Positions 24,660-34,322 are shown, counted from the stretch's first letter. The stretch: DNA of 64,000 nt from Kappaphycus alvarezii (GCA_002205965.3 NADL03000047.1:62001-126000), one strand, 5' to 3'. Notes: generated from the sequence alone by a model not told the origin. A program made the numbers and translations.

Positions 24660-25288
24660 GGTCTGACTATACGGCTACGAATCAACCGGATTTTCCACTT
24701 CAGACGCATGCACTGGGGCTCGCGATAGAATCGCCATTGCAACACAAGACCACAGTGTGCAACTTATGCGCTGATATGTACGTCTGCGGATCACTCCTGT
24801 GGTGGTGTTTAACTTCTTAACTTCTCTGCGATGCGCAGGATTAAGTCTTCCAGGAACAGAATAGACGCGGGAAATGCGGCACCCAAGGAATCGAAAGCCA
24901 GGGGCTGAAACTCCGTTCGGTTCCTGGAGGGTGTTGTGCGAAGGTAGGGGATCCGGCGTACCAGTTTGCGCTCCAGGTCTTTGACTTTGTCTCGGTGGGC
25001 AATGTCGGCGGCGGCGCCGGCCATTTGCATGGCCCTTGTGCGCACGCCTTGCTTGAACGGAGAGACAACAGTGAGGTCGCAGGCAATGGGCGGACCTGTT
25101 GGCCAGTTGGCAGAGGTGGGGGTTGAATAAGAATGTCCGCAGGGCGGATATTCGTTCCCGGGACAAGCAGCGAGATCCGATATTGGTAGTCCAGGCCCGC
25201 GGCGATAGCAACGTGGTAGGCGAAAACGTTGCGTAGCGAGTAGTGGCGATGCCGACCAAAGACCATGTTGAGAGTGACAGCAACTCAC
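24660..25288 (-). pseudogene. RLE-type retroelement C-terminus (lineage ii)
   Basis: On the minus strand the endonuclease core is split over two frames: NIRPADILIQP (25143-25110) and then IACDLTVVSPFKQGVR (about 25070), which fits the PD...D core of the domain. KDLERKLVRRIPYL, RNRTEFQPLAFDSLGAAF and ASILFLEDLILRIAEKL follow to about 24809. A further frame gives RRTYQRISCTLWSCVAMAIL (about 24760). Upstream HYSLRNVFAYHVAIAAGLDY is the helix after the zinc motif. At least two frameshifts inactivate it. Confidence 0.65.
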
Positions 25289-25349
25289 CGCACGAATAAT
25301 TCAGGAACTCGTCGGCACTCCTTCATGTCAGGAGGAAATGTCGTTGAAT

Positions 25350-25565
25350 AAAATGATGTTTGCGGTAAAATTGGATTTTTCCGCGGCCTTGCTTCCTTCG
25401 CTGCTTCCCGTCGCGGTTCCTCCCCTCAACAGGACCTCCGCGACTTCGTTACCTGTTTTGCATTTACTCTCCAAGTAATGCAGGCGAGACAGGTTTCTAC
25501 CCGCCGCCCGCATCTGTAGTTAATTTATGAATACCCTCCGCACGCCTCTGTGCGACATTGTACAA
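25350..25565 (+). repeat. 3' end of a lineage i RLE retroelement
   Basis: This piece is nearly identical to 5341-5525 (the last codons and 3' untranslated part of the first relic), ending CTCTGTGCGACATTGTA. It is a severely 5'-truncated insertion, the usual outcome of target-primed reverse transcription. It abuts the oppositely oriented lineage ii piece at 25290. Confidence 0.7.
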
Positions 25566-25706
25566 CCCAAAAATATTTAGCACCACAAAATTGTAGTTCA
25601 GGATCTTTATGGGGACAAGATTGTAGTGGTAGATGTTTACGAGGTGTGGATACAATGGTAAGATTGAACCGCAACAAAATTACGTGACACGCGTTATACG
25701 CGTAAG

Positions 25707-25780
25707 TACCCCCAGCAGGGCTCGAACCTGCGACCCTGGCGTTATTAGCACCATGCTCTAACCGACTGAGCTATGGAGGC
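25707..25780 (-). tRNA. tRNA-Ile(AAU)
   Basis: The 74-nt cloverleaf folds fully on the minus strand: acceptor GCCTCCA / TGGGGGT with two G-U pairs, D arm GCTC...GAGC, anticodon stem TGGTG / CGCCA with loop CTAATAA (AAT at positions 34-36), a 5-nt variable loop and T arm GCAGG-TTCGAGC-CCTGC, then discriminator A. There is no CCA in the DNA and no intron, as in eukaryotic nuclear tRNA genes. The conserved A-box and B-box (GGTTCGAGCCC) are present, so RNA polymerase III could transcribe it. A34 would be edited to inosine, reading AUU, AUC and AUA. It looks intact among dead retroelements. Confidence 0.95.
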
Positions 25781-25989
25781 AACTTGGCGTGCGATCGGGT
25801 TGATATTGTAAATTTATTCAAAATGTTGTAAGATTGCCAATGAATACAAAACACGTGTCTTCGTAGTACTCGTAGCCCTAGCTTCCGCATTATTGCGTTG
25901 ATTGGGGAAGCTTTTAGATAATTCAATATTTGCCACACATAGTCACCGATGTTGATCGTCCAGCTAGTTCATTACGAACTAATCGGTCA

Positions 25990-26632
25990 TTTACGGAAGT
26001 GAATACTGTACGCCGCCGACCTCCGCTGCCCTGGTTTCGGCCGTCGTCACCGCCATGACTCCCCTGTTAGGCGTTCGCGATACACGTTATCCGCGCCGCG
26101 GGTCTGGATACTCGGCGCGCGGTTCCGCTCCTCTTCCCGGGCACTGAACTCCAGCCCGCCGATATCCTGGTAACCCCCCTCAACCCGGAAGGCACAGCGT
26201 CGCGCCCCATTGCATGTGACATCATAATCGTCTCGCCGTTTAAGGCCGCAGTTCGCACCAAGGCGACCCAGGTTTCCCGTGGTGCTGCTGAGTGGCGGCC
26301 CGCGACAAGATTACAACTCTATAACGAAACCTCGCCCGACGCCTCCCCGATCCCTCAACTGGCCCATCTTCTGCACGCAGAATTTCACGTTTCGACCCCT
26401 GTCGTTTGATTCCCTGGGCGCCCCTTCTCCTGGTACCATTGCGTTCATTGAAGAGTTAGTTCCGCGGATCGCGTCCAAGTGTCACTCGACACCTGATGTT
26501 ATCCGCCGCCGTATCTACCAGCGACTGAGTTGCACCCTCTGGTCATCCATCGCTCAAGCTATCCTCTCACAGGCCCTGAAGCGCATTGACGACGAGTTAC
26601 ATCCGGTTAGGTCTTGGCCGTATAGTTAGGAC
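25990..26632 (+). pseudogene. RLE-type retroelement C-terminus (lineage ii)
   Basis: In shifting frames: FPGTELQPADILVTPLN (about 26135-26185), IACDIIIVSPFKAAVRTKA (about 26213-26265), then LLHAEFHVSTP, and in the frame 26279-26629 LSFDSLGAPSPGTIAFIEEL, VPRIASKCHSTPDV and RIYQRLSCTLWSSIAQAIL, ending at a stop at 26629. The ADIL...CDI pair is the RLE core. It is better preserved at its C-terminus than the 24660-25288 copy and gives the family ending. Confidence 0.65.
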
Positions 26633-27219
26633 GTGCGTAGTCCCCAGTAGATACTGAATGCATTACACTTCTCTCTTCTCTCACTCTGGAAACATCATGA
26701 GTAAAGAAAATTGATTGAAATACGGTGGTAAGGTACACACAGTTTACCACCAATATTCCTTAGGCTGGCTCGAGCCCAGCCAAAAAATAAGATCCGTTAG
26801 AAGAGACAGCGGCCGCAGCATGCCTTCGCATCAATATTTCCCGCACCTTTCCATAAATTTCCATAGCTACGCCCTCGCAATCTCAGTTATAACCAAAATA
26901 AGCATTGGGGTGCCAGTCTCCCAAGGCGGAAATTGGCACGGGAAGAGCCTTCTGCTGCCAGAACTCGCGATGAATGCTCGGTATCTTCTGTGCTTCGCGG
27001 CCCGAGCTGCGTTCAAATCGGTCAGCTGGTTAGACGCTTTCACCTTCCTGTGTGACGGTGCAAAAGGCTTGACGAAGATGACGTCAAAAAGGGAAGTTTT
27101 GGGTTACTTTAATGTGTGGGAGATGTGGTTAGTTGTATTGACGCAAGGTCCTGGACCTCGGAACGGAAACTCTCTACGAGTTCTAAGTTACGAAAGTGTG
27201 CAGAGAGTATTCACAGATC
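26633..27219. other. Spacer with a 183-codon open frame of doubtful meaning
   Basis: The plus frame 26715-27266 is long (183 codons) but lacks recognisable motifs and runs into the reverse copy of a lineage i retroelement at about 27220. I could not tell a gene fragment from chance. Confidence 0.25.
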
Positions 27220-27605
27220 AACTACGTAGGCAGGTGTGTGTGGAAACCTGTCGCGCCTGCATTTGAGGCTAAACGCAAAGCGAGTAACGAATTCGCGAAG
27301 TTTCTGCGAAGGAGAAGAACTACGACGGGAAGCAGCGAAGGAAGCGAGGGGTCGGGAAAATATCTGCCCCCGTCACCCAAGGCGCCGTAGATATCAACCC
27401 CGACGGGGGGAAAGGAGAATATCTTGTGGGTGGCAGTAATCGGCGTAATGATGATGTTTCTCGCGCTCTGCGATTGTCGCGACAGTACCTGTGGTAACTG
27501 TACTTGGAGAGGTGTGGCGGCGAGCAGAAGGATGGGCAATAGTCGCGTCGACGGCATTATCATTTGTGTGAAGGCCATAGGCACCCGAAATGTAGATATA
27601 CATTC
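27220..27605 (-). pseudogene. RLE retroelement C-terminus (lineage i)
   Basis: On the minus strand: AYGLHTNDNAVDATIAHPSA (about 27580-27530, family DIAVDVTVAHP with a V-to-A change), then TIAEREKHHHYADYCHPQDI, then in another frame GVDIYGALGDGGRYF and PSLPSLLPV. This parallels the tail of the 4286-5552 copy. A frameshift near 27400 and a shortened 3' end show it is dead. Confidence 0.6.
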
Positions 27606-27610
27606 GTAAG

Positions 27611-27700
27611 GGGAACGTTTTGGTGTTTTACTCTTGGAAGATATATCGATCTATCCCATGGTTTTCCAGACAACCACAATCGACTCAAAAAGGGTATACC
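27611..27700 (+). repeat. Short dispersed repeat (copy 1)
   Basis: About 70 bases containing ACTCTTGGAAGATATAT, GATCTATCCCATGGTTTTCC and AGACAACCACAATCGACTC. Other copies are at 28147-28234 (minus), 30715-30800 (diverged) and 37763-37840. It is followed here by AAAAAGGGTATACCG, shared with copy 2. It is too short to code and could be a SINE- or MITE-like unit. Confidence 0.6.
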
Positions 27701-28018
27701 GTAACAATAGTTTGGGCGTGCTGTTTCGAACGTGTCGATAGGGAGGTGCAGTAGAGTGTTGTAAAAAAGGTACACAGTATTCGCGAGATGTCCGAGTCGC
27801 GTCCCGTGAAGTTTACAATCAGTGCATCGTCAACAGTATATGTAGCATAACAGAATGCAGTAAACACAAGTGTTGATCAAATACAAAAGGTACCACTAAA
27901 CACAAAGCATTAAATGGGTTGAGACGGAATGCTAATTACAAAGTTACAACCGACGGTCGCAGTCAATACTCAACAGGTGGAGGCGACCTTTCATGTTGAA
28001 TTCAGATTCAAATTCATA

Positions 28019-28274
28019 TACCGACACAGTAATTGGGAAGGAACTACGACGCTGCAGCAGCCGTCATGTCCAATGCGGCCTGCTTGATGGCTGGCCTGAA
28101 GGTAGCATTTTAGGGAGCATAGTTCCTTCCCATTACGGTGTCGGTATACCCTTTTTGAGTCGATTGTGGTTGTCTGGAAAACCATGGGATAGATCGGATA
28201 TACCTTCCAAGAGTAAACACCCAAAACGTTTCCCCCTCCCTAAAATGCTACCTTCAGGCCACCCATCAAGCAGG
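28019..28274. repeat. Interleaved inverted repeats around a short dispersed repeat
   Basis: Arm A (28019-28046) pairs with A' (28120-28146): TACCGACAC...AAGGAACTA, with two differences over 27 bases. Arm B (28077-28116) pairs with B' (28236-28274): GCCTGCTTGATGG...GGTAGCATTTTAGGGA, almost perfect. The order is A-B-A'-B', with copy 2 of the dispersed repeat in reverse orientation at 28147-28234. A single-stranded copy could fold either stem or a pseudoknot-like form. Confidence 0.7.
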
Positions 28275-28299
28275 CCGTATTCGTAATGGACGGGACTCC

Positions 28300-28720
28300 C
28301 AATGAATAGAAGAATTGGGATCTTGGACGAGAAGCCTACGTTCGACGAGTGCAGCGACGCCAACTTCCTTACAGATGTGGGCGAGAACTTTGCGAGGGAC
28401 GTGATGCAGGACCTCGATCGCAAGCACTCCCGGCCAGTACCGCCTGGTACCGCCCCCAACAACACATCTTGAGATCCGGGCTTCCTTTTCCAGCCCATCG
28501 CCTTTGATTCTCCTAGTGCGCCATCCCGGGCCACCTTGTGGTCTCTAGAAGAGTACCTACTGCGCGTTGCGCCCCGCTACCACCACTGCTGCTACGATTC
28601 GCACCCGCATCTACCAGCGCCTCAGTTGTGCGCCGTGGTCATCGGTGGCTATGGCCGTCATATCTGCTGCATGTGATCGACGTGAACAATCCAGTTAGAT
28701 CTTTACTAAATACTAAATAA
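28300..28720 (+). pseudogene. RLE-type retroelement C-terminus (lineage ii)
   Basis: Short in-frame runs match the lineage ii tail: LQPIAFDSPSAPSRATLWS and LEEYLLRVAPRYHH (about 28490-28590), then RIYQRLSCAPWSSVAMAVI (about 28605-28665). Upstream KPTFDECSDANFLTDVGEN may be the helix before the core. Several frameshifts are present. Confidence 0.5.
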
Positions 28721-29089
28721 TCGGTCAGTAGGTAGACACTTCAGACATACTGTAATGAGTAAAGAATGTTACATCCACGCCGCTGAAAATTGCATCGCGC
28801 GGGAGAAGTCGTAATTGGGTAACACTAAAAACATTTTTTACGGCCGGCCCAATGCAAGTGAGTAGATATGTCGCGTTAGACATAACGGCCGCGGCAGATC
28901 GGCTTTGAATTAGCACTGCTCGAACCTTCCCAACAAGTCCCCACCGCTCGAATGGCCACGTTCCGTGCGAAAAATGGAATGAATTTTACTCATTACTCAT
29001 TTTCAGTTTGACTTTCTTGTTGAACGAGGGGCAGGGCGACTTTAAGTTAAGATCAAACAGAATTGTCTACTTAAGTCGTTCTCTACATA
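28721..29089. other. Spacer, no gene seen
   Basis: Only short shadow frames occur. No RNA gene or repeat border was found. Confidence 0.4.
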
Positions 29090-29179
29090 TTGTATAAGGG
29101 GGAAAGGTTCAGTGTTTTACTCTGGTCTGAGGTGCCGCAAAACTTCAAGCCACCTGGACGCTCGTTCTTCTACCTGAGA

Positions 29180-29640
29180 ATGGTTAATTTCGCTTTGGAG
29201 GAGGAGATAGAAAAGCAGCTCCGTTCTTCCCGGCCCCACCTTATAAACTTGCACACACACGTTCAACGCCTTTTGCCAGACCTGCAGCGGTTCGTCCACG
29301 TGCACGAGGCCGCTGTGTGGCTGGGATACGGAGTTGGGCACGTCGTGGCATCAATTCTATCTCTTTCTCTGCCACATGTCAAGCCCTCGAAAACTGCCGC
29401 TCGGCGGTTGAATCGGTCCCTATCGACCTCTTGTTCACCGCCTATGACGGAATTCGCCCGGACCCAGAGCTTGCCCGTTCAGTCTCCAAATCAAACAGGC
29501 CCATCTTCAACGTTCCGTGTCTACCGAACCCTCACGCCCGTAACAGGTAAGTAACGAGCAGCCCTATATTCTCAGGAAGCCACCCCTATCACATTAAACC
29601 CCAAAGTCGCCTATGGGCAAGCGTACAAGTTGAATATATG
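29180..29640 (+). pseudogene. Helical ORF of unknown function, 5' part
   Basis: ATG at 29180 opens MVNFALEEEIEKQLRSSRPH, LINLHTHVQRLLPDLQRFVH, VHEAAVWLGYGVGHV, which looks helical and is likely real. After about 29340 the sense moves one frame over to FSATCQALENCRSAVESVPI, DLLFTAYDGIRPDPELARSV and NRPIFNVPCLPNPHARN. A CAG/GTAAGT splice-donor-like site lies at about 29549. The segment 29490-29630 is repeated, diverged, at 30280-30440. The gag-like position and composition suggest a retroelement ORF, but the family is unknown. Confidence 0.4.
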
Positions 29641-30189
29641 TGTGTGTGCCTTCTGAATTATTTCTGATAGGTTGATAAGACACAGTTTTGTATCTCGAGA
29701 CCTATTACGTTATCGTTTGACAGCTTGTCTAGCTATCTTCTATAAGTCTTATCTGTCTTCCTGTTTTCTGTTACGCATTTGAATGCTCTATCTCTTTTGT
29801 GCTTCGGACACGACATGGAGTATCAGTCAGCTGTGGGGTCTGATTTACCTCAGAGGCGGTCAAGAACTGACTGTTTGGCTGCTGACTGCAGTTGAAATAA
29901 CTTGTGGTGTTGCGCGGGGCTGGTTCGGATGGACAAGAAAGGAAGACGAGTCCCTCTGTCGTTTTCTGTGGCCGGGATCGGATTGGGACTGGAGCTCTGA
30001 GTGCTCTGTGGATGAGAAGGTTTGTTGGAGCCCAGGGCTCACATATGTGGATATTCGAGTCCCTTGTCAAGGAGAAATCGGAGCAATACTCAGAGTAAGT
30101 AGTGAAAGTTTGTGTATTTAAGAGTACCCCAAACGACACTTCAGTAAATTACGAAAGGCAAGTCGGCAACCTTTCTTCTGAACTACCAA
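29641..30189. other. Spacer or intron-like segment with ambiguous ORFs
   Basis: Overlapping frames occur on both strands (29783-30121 plus, 112 codons; 29771-30139 minus, 122 codons) and neither is recognisable. The segment separates two diverged copies of one coding stretch, so it may be an insertion or an intron. A second GTAAGT lies at about 30093. Confidence 0.3.
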
Positions 30190-30624
30190 GTGTACACTGG
30201 GCGCGCGGGTGAGACTATTAAGAGCCCGGAAACGGCGAACAACTTGGCCCTTTTGGAAATGAGCCCTGTTCCATCAGGTTCTGCAACAAACAAACCATCG
30301 TTCAACACCTCATGTCTACCGAATCCCTCACGCTCATTATCTGTCGATGATGGGAGGCCCTTATCTTCTTCGGAAGCCGCCCCCCTCACATTCAAACCCG
30401 AAGTCGCCTATGGGCAGGCGTACACTACGCTCGCGGGCGGGGCTATTAAGAGCATAGAGACGACCACCGGCTTTCCTCTGCAGGGTCCGTATGGAACTGA
30501 GCGCCTGTTGGTGCCGGTTAGCTGGATGGATTGGTCTGACTCTAATTCTGTGGAAGGCGACGACGTTAATAGCGACGTCGCCGACCCATTAGAGCCAGAT
30601 TCGATTGAGGACGGGGATCAGTAG
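30190..30624 (+). CDS. ORF with acidic WMDWSD tail, unknown function
   Basis: A 144-codon frame: SGSATNKPSFNTSCLPNPSR, RPLSSSEAAPLTFKPEVAYG, then TTTGFPLQGPYGTERLLVPV, SWMDWSDSNSVEGDDVNSD and a Glu/Asp-rich end (LEPDSIEDGDQ). The middle repeats the 29490-29630 segment. The tail is related to the minus-strand fragment at 22897-23100, so this protein type occurs at least twice in the window. It may be the C-terminal half of the protein that begins at 29180. It lies just before a lineage iii retroelement end. Confidence 0.4.
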   Translation: MYTGRAGETIKSPETANNLALLEMSPVPSGSATNKPSFNTSCLPNPSRSLSVDDGRPLSSSEAAPLTFKPEVAYGQAYTTLAGGAIKSIETTTGFPLQGPYGTERLLVPVSWMDWSDSNSVEGDDVNSDVADPLEPDSIEDGDQ

Positions 30625-30714
30625 GTGTTGGATTTACGCGCAGGTTGTGACATTGCAAGAACGTACCTTAACATACCAATGTTATCCGGGATCACAGCCG
30701 ACCTTATTTTTCAA

Positions 30715-30800
30715 TCATTAAAACACTCAAGATTTTCCCTCTTGGGAGAGATTTTTGATCTATCACAAAGTTTTTTAGACAACCACAATCGACTCAAAGA
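30715..30800 (+). repeat. Short dispersed repeat (copy 3, diverged)
   Basis: Retains GAGATTTTTGATCTATC and AGACAACCACAATCGACTCA of the dispersed unit, with about one quarter of bases changed. It directly adjoins the reversed 3' end of a lineage iii retroelement. Confidence 0.5.
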
Positions 30801-30940
30801 AGAAAATCGATTTGTTTTTTTAATGTTTGAAAAATGCGGTTCGGCTATCGCCCGGTGTATGCTAGACGTGTTCAGGGTAATGGGTGATGTCACTCGTGTG
30901 CCTAAATGCTTAACTCAAAGCCTGTCAGCAGGGAAGAACA
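30800..30940 (-). repeat. 3' end of a lineage iii RLE retroelement
   Basis: The reverse complement matches 38930-39045: last codons LLTGFELSI and stop, then TTTAGGCACACGAGTGACAT, CTGAACACGTCTAGCATACA and ATTAAAAAAACAAATCGATT. The shared 3' untranslated end of about 100 bases defines the terminus of this lineage. Confidence 0.6.
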
Positions 30941-30959
30941 CACTTTGTTGGGGTAACCA

Positions 30960-31075
30960 GGGACTACTGTTAGGCAGCTTTTAGTGCTGTGCGGTTTTAG
31001 TTATTTGGTTTGGGGTTTTTGGTTTACAATAAATATGGAAATTCAGGTTCGCCAAAACAAAAGTATGCGGCTCCC
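30960..31075 (-). other. Possible ITS1-like sequence flanking the copia insertion
   Basis: If the copia element at 31076-34634 is removed at its CTCCC/CTCCA target duplication, this AC-rich (minus strand) stretch becomes continuous with the 18S 3' end at 34660. On that reading it would be ITS1. This is inference; no 5.8S was found. Confidence 0.3.
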
Positions 31076-31393
31076 TATTGATGTACTTAGACTGCAATGG
31101 TGATTTGTGTTACTGTGCTGATAAGTAGTCGTTATTTGAATATTCGTGAACTATGTAAGCGGTTGTCTCCTTATTACTTGCATTTTCCTTTGTATTACCT
31201 GTATTAACCTGTCCAAATTGCTTGTACTCTGCACACAATACTTCCGTCGATCTCTATATATATTTTCGATATTGTCTGTCTATTACTCGAATAAAAAAGG
31301 GCATCGAAGCTTGTGCCTGGGATCTATTGTTTTTACTGTGTCTAGCCTCAGTTCTTTTAAGTTTCATTCTCAGCATCACACCATTCATTATTA
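31076..31393 (+). repeat. 5' LTR of the copia element
   Basis: About 85 percent alike with 34323-34634. Shared landmarks are TTGATGTACT, AATTGCTTGTACTCTGCACA, TCGATCTCTATATAT and GGGCATCGAAGCTTGTGCCT. It starts TATTG where the 3' copy has TGTTG, and both end ATTATTA or ATTTATTA. Confidence 0.75.
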
Positions 31394-31412
31394 GTTATGG
31401 GCCCAGTGATCT
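31394..31412 (+). promoter_or_regulatory. Primer-binding site complementary to the initiator tRNA anticodon region
   Basis: GTTATGGGCCCAGTGAT directly follows the LTR. Its complement matches the anticodon stem and loop of initiator tRNA-Met (CACTGGGCTCATAAC) with one change. Drosophila copia and relatives are known to prime from a 5' half of tRNA-iMet at this place rather than from the 3' end. Confidence 0.6.
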
Positions 31413-31503
31413 CTAACCTTCCCGCCCTCTTTTCGCTTGGGATGCAAAAAATCCACCTTGGACTGACGTTAAAAGAAACAAGAAAGGTTCACAACTGCCG
31501 TAA

Positions 31504-31745
31504 ATGAATTGAAAGAGTACTATGACTCGCTTCCAGATACTAGCTCTAACAAGCTTGCTCCCCAGATCCAAGGTATTGTGCTCAAATCGGAGCTCTTCGG
31601 TCTGGTTGCTGACCTTATCGCCAAGTTAACGAACGAGCAGTTGAAGGGCGAGAACGGTGTACAAGGAAAAGGTGGTACGCGACCTGCGTATCATTTGAAG
31701 ACATACGTCTTGCTCTACCTGCAGATTCATTCGCAAGTGCTTTGA
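31504..31745 (+). pseudogene. Gag-like fragment of the copia element
   Basis: The frame MNELKEYYDSLPDTSSNK, APQIQGIVLKSELFGLVADL, IAKLTNEQLKGENGVQ is helical and lies where copia gag begins. It ends at a stop at 31745, where foreign copia sequence starts. No zinc knuckle is seen. Confidence 0.4.
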
Positions 31746-32215
31746 AGGCTTCCATTGATCCCGTCAATGATAATATTGATGAGACAACCCAATCCGCATC
31801 GGGAGGAGACAACGAAAGTAACTGCAATGACACCACATCATCAGCCACTGTGTTTGGAACACATTGAGATGCAGATTTATCCGATGTTCATAGTAAGTCA
31901 GATACTAATGAGAATCCAGGTGTATAAACTCAAGACTCTCAACCACCGGTTTTATGGTCGACATAAACGGGTCACCAATCTACTGGAAGTCGAATCTCTA
32001 TGGCTACTGCAGATCACTTATCACCAAAGAAACAAGCACAATGATCTCAGAGTTCACAAGAGAAAGAACTAATAAGGAACGGAACTATCGAGTTGCAATA
32101 CGTTCCTTCTACAAGCGACAAAGCTGATTTATTAACGAAACCTATGAGCAGAGAAGGATTGGGTCAAATGGTTCGAAGGTGGACGCTTGAATCTTGGAAT
32201 TTATGATTTCAATAT
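31740..32215 (+). pseudogene. Nested copia RNase H end
   Basis: In mixed frames: SRLSTTGFMVDINGSPIYWK (about 31930-31990, as in STSGYVF..NG.PI.WKS), TKETSTMISEFTRE (as in STAEAEY), then GTIELQYVPSTSDKADLLT and KPMSREGLGQMV (about 32080-32180, the usual ADI.TKPL ending). The order RNase H before RT is wrong for the outer element, so this is a separate inserted copy. Confidence 0.6.
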
Positions 32216-32660
32216 TAGAACCTTTAGAAAATTCAGCAACAGAAGCAGCAGAAGTCTTACAAGCAGCAGAAGTATTGGAAGCAGCAGCAACAGTTTTGCA
32301 AGAAGCAGCAGCAGTTCTGGAAGCAGCAGCAGAAAGTGGTTTCAAGTCCACTCAATTTACGAGCAAAGAATGCTCCTGTGGTTAAAATTCCACAAGTAAT
32401 GGCAGCAGGAGCAGACATGCACTCCAAAATGCAGCAGTATAAGCGTAGAAATTTAGTATCCCAAAAGAGGCAACTGAAAGCCACCTAATTAAGCAGCAGC
32501 AGCATCCGTGAACTATGAAAACTGAAAATTCTGGAAGCAGCAGCAGAAAGTGGTTTCAAGCCCACTCAACTTATGGGCATAGAATGCACCTGCGGTTGAA
32601 ATTCCACATTTAATGGTAGCAGCAGCAGAAACGAACTCCGAAAAGCAGCAGAAGTAGCCT
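32194..32660 (+). repeat. Duplicated CAG-rich segment encoding an Ala/Glu/Leu helix
   Basis: GCAGCA triplet runs lie at 32245-32340 and again at 32470-32660. Two units of about 215 bases share GGAAGCAGCAGCAGAAAGTG, GGTTTCAAG.CCACTCAA and the following 60 bases. The frame 32194-32385 gives TEAAEVLQAAEVLEAAATVL, QEAAAVLEAAAES, an amphipathic helix with hydrophobic residues every three to four positions, then FTSKECSCG and a stop. Confidence 0.65.
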
Positions 32661-32689
32661 TGAACTACGAATACTGAAAATTTGTTCTT

Positions 32690-32996
32690 CCGAGGGGGCG
32701 TCTTGGAATAATCGTACGTAAAGGGGAAGAGATGGCCTTTTATTCGAGCGTACAGTAGCTCACAGAAGAGCCAAATTTACGCAGCCCAGTCAGGAGCTAC
32801 TTTATTATTGACCAGCACCTTCCTGGATAGTACCTCCTGACAAGAGGATGGTCCAGTCGGAAGGCCCACTCTTCTCAGGTGCCGAAACTCTCCAGCAGCC
32901 CTCGACAATCTTTTCTCTATATAAAGTACACTCCAAACGTCGTTCTGACTGACCGGAGCAACAACAACAACCCAACCAACTCCAACTTTCTACAAA
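32690..32996 (+). repeat. Polypurine tract and LTR of the nested copia
   Basis: CCGAGGGGGCG (32690-32701) is followed by TCTTGGAATAATCGTACG, in the style of a copia polypurine tract and LTR start (TGTTGGAATAATCG type, second base changed). A TCTATATAAAG box lies at about 32917, followed by a CAACAACAACAAC leader. It is the 3' LTR of the nested copy; no 5' LTR was found. Confidence 0.5.
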
Positions 32997-34320
32997 TTGC
33001 TTCTTTATTTGGATTGACAGTGTACAGGGCCGATGTCAAAGCTGAATTGTTACAGCCGGGCACTGCTGGACGTGATGTGGCACGTGAAGCGTCCGAAAGA
33101 GAGTCGGATGAGTTCTACACATATGTGGCTACTACTGACTGCCTCTTATGGCTTACTCAATGCCAATGCCGAGTGGCGAGTGCAGGCAGACTAGTGCCTT
33201 AAAAAGATTTATGTATTTCAATGCCAACGAGTGTCACAATTGTTTTATAAGCATAAGGATGGAAATCTTGTGCTAAATGTACCCCATTGTCCTGAATTTC
33301 TGCTGAATCGATTGCCGATGACATCAAGTCAGCAGACATTCAGGACAATGGCAAATTTTTATTTTGAAAAGTTTGATGAATCTTTCAAGCTCGGCAGTGT
33401 TCTAACATAGCCCTGGTCTATTAAGATTATTGTCATAAATAAAAGTACAAGATAATGACAGTACCGTCTCTACCAATGCCAATGACAAGCCTAAGGCACT
33501 AAAAGAGTACCCGATAAGTCGCATTCGTCGAAAAGAGTTTGGCGAGCTTCTAAACGATATTGAAAAGTCGTACTTTGCCTCACCAACAGCGCCCTTGGTT
33601 GGATAGGCACCGCAGCTTCCATTCTGCTCTTTTATGCATCTTATCTACAGCAGAAGGCTCCTGAGACAAAGTTGTGTCACCTAGTCGCACAGAAAAATGT
33701 TTTAAGGAAGCTCAAAGAAACTTGGTACTGTAAATAAACCATCCAAGACCAGCTGATACTACTGAATTTGAAACTATCAGTATTGGTTTTTTGCCGATGC
33801 TTCTAAACGGGTGAAAATGGGCAGCTCGGCATTCTTACCGGTTAACTTATTGTACCATTGTCCTAAGAGCCTATTATTTCATGCAGTGTCCTGGATCTCT
33901 AACAAGGCAAAGAGACCTCTGAAGAGTGTACCGGCTGCTGAAATTATTGCTTCAGGAGAAGGCATTGATGAGGCAAAGGGTATAGCTCATGACTACGCAG
34001 AAATCCTTTACGCACCCGCTGGAGTTCACTTATGCGTGGACTCTAAATATTATATACATCTCTATCGACGCAACGAAACTTTGTGGACCATAATATCCAC
34101 GAAGATGTTGATTTCATCAGGTTAGAGTTTCAAACTGGTAATATTGAATATAATCACCTGGATTCTGGGCAAAATCAATTTAGCTGATGCGCATACAAAG
34201 AAAGATAGTCCTCCTCTTGATACTTTATAGCTAACTCTATCCAACGGCCAATTGAACATAGCATACGAAGAATTTGCTGAAACTAAGTCTACGCAAAAAT
34301 TCGGCTGAAGAGAAAAGATT
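32996..34320 (+). pseudogene. GalEa-like copia RT and RNase H of the outer element
   Basis: Frame pieces: LFGLTVYRADVKAELLQPGT, AGRDVARE (33011-33095, as in QADVKAAFLQTG.A.RDV). Then QLFYKHKDGNLVL and FYFEKFDESFKLGSVLT (about 33240-33410). Then GWIGTAASPFCSFYASYLQQ (about 33600-33655) and KLKETWYCK. RNase H follows with SVFADASKRVKMGSSAF (about 33785-33835), AVSWISNKAKRPLKSVPAAE (about 33882-33940) and a final DAHTKKDSPPLDTL (about 34190). The VVDD catalytic box is lost. The integrase is missing. Confidence 0.65.
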
Positions 34321-34322
34321 AG

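Noticed and set aside
24675-25283. 202-codon minus ORF as a separate protein
   Set aside because: It is the wrong frame over most of an RLE retroelement tail; only its last 20 codons carry family sense.
26715-27266. 183-codon plus ORF
   Set aside because: Long but without motifs, with odd local composition, and running into a reversed retroelement copy; not called as a gene.
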